A stretch of DNA of 21,160 nt from Spongospora subterranea. Its lineage: Eukaryota > Endomyxa > Phytomyxea > Plasmodiophorida > Plasmodiophoridae. Below are positions 17,292-21,160 of this stretch, piece after piece. Position 1 is the first letter of the stretch, and every line of letters starts with the position of its first letter. The notes under the pieces are model-generated. The model had not been told where the DNA came from and did not search any database. It saw only the letters and a list, made by a program, of their open reading frames with translations. Position numbers and translations under genes: made by a program. The stretch is taken from the NCBI GenBank assembly GCA_900404475.1, contig OUQQ01000338.1:5991-27150 (forward strand), in the 5' to 3' direction.

Positions 17292-20200
17292 TTAAGAGGT
17301 TCCAAGCATTGATGATAACGACGGGCGCCTGTTGCTAGTGATAATCTGGGGATCGTCTAATGTTGCTGGCACCTTCGGGCCTGGCGTTCTCGAAATTGGA
17401 TCAAGAATCTCCAATGCTCGCTGTGTAAACATTTTGGATAAGAACCGCAATCTAAATGGCAATAACAGAGCGGCCAACAACGGGAACGTAATCCCGAACG
17501 GTGTCTGTTCGATTCCCACAAGAACAACCAGGCACAAGAGCTGTATGATCGTGAATAAGTGGATTTCAATATGACGAACTGAAAGAGGCGACGAAATTGA
17601 TGTTTCGATATCCGCCTCGGCTGGAACCCAAAAAACAGGATCCGTGAATAATAGGCGTATTCTCAAAGCTAGATGGTTATCGGTGAGTGATGATAAACCC
17701 ATGTAAAGAAGCAGGCCGCTGATTGCACCAGAGGGAATCAAGCGAAACAACGACACCGGTGTCGCCATTGTCAATAGCATCAACAAATCCATACCAAGAC
17801 CTAAATATGCATTGATGGTGATTGCTTGTCCAGCATTAGAAGCAATGACGTAAACTGTCACCTGTAACCCTGGTCTCAGTAACTCCAACAAGGGTCCTTT
17901 GATTCAGGCTAGCTGCATCGCGCTTTTGAAATTTTGAGAGCAACTGACAATGTCGCATGGATTGTATAGGCGTCCCTACCATCCAGGGCAGTCCTATAAC
18001 AAGTTCTATTCAACCAACAATCCTATTGAGAATTAGTTTCGATACCTGTTAACGAGCAAAACGCTATTGCAATTCCGATCACCGCATAATCTAGGTGTGG
18101 AGCCGGAGGCTTCTGTAAACAATGCTCGGGAGCGTTGACTATGCGTGCAGTTAGCCCGTGCTCCAAATAAATCAAGAGTGTTAACATGAATCCAATAGGT
18201 AAAGTCCCAATCACCATCGCTGATGATAAATGCGGTAAACTCAGCGATATGGCGGCGAGCTGTGACGCGGCGACGGTCGATTGGTCTATATCCCTGAATG
18301 CATACGCCAGAGCAGACATTGTCACCAGGGCAATACAGGGCCCAAGATCGCTCAATGTCGTGCGTAATGACTTGATGAAGTATTGCGACTGACGTAGATT
18401 CCTTAATCGCAATGTGAGCATAGCGGTCCCGATTATCAAAATCATGACGAACAACGCTTTATCGCGTCGATCATTTCGCATCGATAAGTATAACAAACGA
18501 CATGGCTCCTGAACCATTGACTTTAACCACTACCATTTGTAACCGAAAAAAATCATTTCAAATAAAAGATGCTGAATTTCTTTAAAAAATCTATTTCTTA
18601 TGATCGCTAAAACTGTTAGCTAGAAAGATCAGCAAAGACGAAATAAATGATTGGCGAACCGCACTGATAGGCACTTACCGATATAAACAGAACGGCTACA
18701 ATTCCATGGAAAATATCATCGGTGAATCGCGTCACCTGACGCAGGAGAATTGAGGCACTGGCAGCAGCGAGAACAAGCAAGAATAGCATGGCCCACAATC
18801 CAACCAAGGCGTAGGCATCGGCAAAAGGCACATGCATGTCAGAGCACATCTTGTGGAACATCGATATGAACATGGCTACAGGACCCGTACTGCTGACAAT
18901 AACTAATGGCTGGCCGGCGAACAGATGGAATGCAATGCCGGCAATCCCAGAGGCCATTATAAAATCGCGAACCTCGAATGCGGCGGCGGTTTCGTGCTGA
19001 ACTGTCTCGGTCACGATAATTGGCGTCAGATACAATGCGAAAATAGGTGGAGGTTCACAAAAATTGTTCGAGGAACTTTTAATCGTTAATTAAATAACAA
19101 ACTCGGAATAAAGGAGAACGTGGAGCTTTCACTGAAGTATAAATTAGAAAAGCGGGGCAGGTTTATCAAACGTGTACCTAGGGTTCCCAGAGCAAGAACT
19201 GGCGCGACCGAAATGAGATACATATGCACAATGATCAAAAATGACTTGATCTGGAATCCGTCTAGCCAATCCGATCGATATACACGCCATCGCGACATGA
19301 AATCGTTGCGGAGACCTTCGATCGGACGGAGTCGATTATGACCGGGCTAAACGAAGAAACAAGACGATGTTCATAGTCATTTCCAAATCAAATAAAAAGG
19401 GGGCGATGAATCGTCGATCATGAGGATAAAAAGATATACAAAAACTATTACCGAAAGTGCCATTGAGGTTGTACTACTGGATGAACTGGACGATTCAATA
19501 CGTCCCAAAAGAATTCGCCCGCAATGTCTAGCGAATGCGTCCTCAACGTCGTGCCTATGCGCACAGCTGCGAAGATCATGCGCCAGAGCATGATTGGACA
19601 AACATTTGGCTAGGTCGCTCGACAGTGCAGTTGTGTCGTCGATGGCGTGTGGTGGTCCCAACGCCAGAGCCACACACCAACCTGTTCACTAAGCTCAGAC
19701 ACCAGCTTCGAACACATCTTGGTTCTCTTAACTATCGGAAACCCTATGCAGCGGCCGCGCGATTGCAAATTTTGTCTCGAAACCAGGAAAGTTCCCTGTC
19801 AACGTTTGAAATCGCGCGACAAGTCAATCAAATGTAGTTTACCAGTTAGCAATATGACGCTAGGGTCTCCCGTATTATATCGAATCATCTTGTCGAAAAG
19901 CGCCGTTTTTACTGGCCATTCTAGATTCAGCGGGGCGTGAATACTATCCAGTAAACGATAAACGATTTCAGTCACGGTCTTCTCTTTGACATCCAGCTCT
20001 ACAACGCCACGGTCTGCAAATGAATTGAGCACATTGAGGTTCGCAAATCAATAAGCGGCAATCGATATCTGCAACAATCTGCAGGTATTCTCGTAGACAT
20101 ACCGATGAGTCTTTGAAGACGGCTCAAAAACCTTGGAGGGTGATTATGGTGAACGTCAAGGTGGGTTGGCAACGCGATGCCGTCCTGGAAGAGCAGATCA

Positions 20201-20842
20201 AACGCTTGGAGAAGATATGAAACAGACCTGGAACTGGATCTATCCAGCTGAATAAGCCGGCGCGTCACCTGTCAAAGATAATCCCATAAGAGACCCGAGA
20301 GGGATAAGGTTTTACAGAAAACACACCTGGCTCATCCAGTCGCGGAAAATGTCTATTTTTGCCGAAATGATGTTGTGTTCGAGCCTGTCCGATGATATGC
20401 CTTTACTGACCATGATATCATGACGCAACAGTTTTAGGCGATCCAACGATCCGTTTGCACCATGTCGGAATAGGCGGCGTCGTAGAGACCCAACGAGGTC
20501 ATCTTCTTCTTGTTCATGTTCATCCTATGACAAACAGGTGGATCAAATGAAGAGCTGTGCAGATGATGATAGCACTGCTACGTTATGGAACTACAAAATT
20601 CAGAAAATCGATACCGTCGCAACCATTATTTCAGCGTAACAGATTCGGAAATTTAGAGACATTACAGCAAATCGATTGAAGAAAATTTCACTTTCACTTA
20701 TATCCCTTACTGTAGATTCGTCGATAAGCACCAAAGCCTGATCGATATGCTGTTGCAACGCGCGGATCCTCAGCTTTACTACTTCAAATGGTGCCGGGCC
20801 ATACGTTCCTTCCATGACGGCATCCCGGGTCCTTGCCGGCAT
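17292..20842 (-). CDS. SLC4-family anion/bicarbonate transporter
   Basis: Membrane transporter of the anion exchanger/bicarbonate family. Exons in reading order: 20842-20711, 20524-20327, 20268-20103, 20013-19843, 19681-19452, 19346-19178, 19001-18679, 18508-18046, 17993-17862, 17800-17292; phases agree and give about 830 residues with TAA. Cytosolic domain: LQRLIDRGVVELDVKEKTVT and VALALGPPHAIDDTTA match conserved SLC4 strands. Membrane domain: YRSDWLDGF, SVAPVLALGTL, LFAGQPLVIVSSTGPVAMF, TRFTDDIFHGIVAVLF, EHCLQKPPAPHLDYAV, ETRVTGLGMDLLM, LLLYMGLSSL and IHLFTIIQLLCLVVL, in the expected order. The C-tail is short. The ATG at 20842 is preceded by GCCACCAT; an in-frame TAA at 20893-20891 limits upstream extension unless another exon lies further right. 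The first exons (EEDDLVGSLRRRLF, IISAKIDIFRDWMSQVTRRL) are not obvious SLC4 sequence. The 19682-19842 intron hides a conserved-looking strand, so that junction is unsure. Substrate cannot be told (Cl-/HCO3-, Na+/HCO3- or borate). Confidence 0.9.
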
Positions 20843-21160
20843 ATGGTGGCCCCAATCGCGTTCTTGACGTCTGGGTTTGTTTAGAAACACTTATCGTTGT
20901 GATTCTGGTTCTAGGCTTCCCTGGGTTGACTCTATGGGATCTCCAGATGATTGTCGCCTGCTAGCACGACACCGACACAATCGAAAAACCGCACAATAAC
21001 TTGTGAGGAAAATATCAACGGCACTGAAACATTACTGCATTGAAATCATTATCAATGGACTGCAGTGGATGTCTGTGGGACGGGAATACAGCAGCGACAG
21101 ACAGACAGAAAGTGATGTTGTGTCAGTGGGGGTGGATCAGTGGTGGATCTGTGGTGGATC
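20843..21160. other. Region upstream of SLC4 with short repeats at the window edge
   Basis: Probably promoter/5' leader of the SLC4 gene. Contains a short (ACAG)n run at 21097-21108 and an 11-bp tandem unit GGTGGATCWGT (21131-21160, nearly three copies) that continues off the edge. No further gene recognised; an extra 5' exon cannot be excluded. Confidence 0.45.
21131..21160. repeat. 11-bp tandem repeat GGTGGATCWGT
   Basis: Two full units (GGTGGATCAGT, GGTGGATCTGT) plus GGTGGATC at the window end, so the array may extend beyond it. Confidence 0.8.

Overview
This is nuclear DNA from a eukaryote with compact, intron-rich genes. Most introns I could place are about 41-70 bp, with GT donors and AG acceptors. 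TAA, TAG and TGA are all used as stops, so the code is standard. Splice models were built by keeping reading frame and matching known protein families. The lineage is not certain. The SERCA resembles plant/protist types more than animal types, and an SLC4-type anion transporter with a full cytosolic domain occurs outside animals in groups such as stramenopiles. A fungus-like or algal protist (for example an oomycete relative) is my best guess, but it is weakly held.

Layout, left to right. A 12-copy, ~31-bp minisatellite (1-368) lies inside or beyond the last visible intron of a SERCA-type Ca2+-ATPase gene (minus strand, 407-4052; the 3' end is off the left edge). Next come a ~1.4 kb gap with a possible small minus-strand gene (4781-5260) and then a complete cohesin SMC3 gene on the plus strand (5462-10913, 27 exons, 1223 codons). 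Two tentative small plus-strand genes follow: a single-TM protein (10950-11616) and an unknown protein (11609-12327). Between 12328 and 13779 are three hairpins, a confusing minus-strand open frame and a decayed partial duplicate of the 12.0-12.2 kb segment. An intronless four-TM protein gene (13780-14259) is followed by a signal recognition particle RNA (7SL) gene, with a TATA box upstream and a T-run terminator. A tentative two-exon minus-strand gene (14761-15420) is head-to-head with a complete RAD23 gene (15762-17139). RAD23 converges on an SLC4-family anion/bicarbonate transporter gene (minus, 17292-20842).

These are mostly housekeeping genes: ER calcium uptake, ER protein targeting (SRP RNA), chromosome cohesion, ubiquitin-proteasome shuttling/DNA repair, and anion transport. 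Nothing suggests an operon or a defence system. I found no convincing novel multigene system. The most unusual items are the SRP RNA gene with an external TATA box, an 18-nt SERCA microexon, an acidic insert in the SMC3 ATPase head, and an unresolved frame in the SLC4 cytosolic domain.
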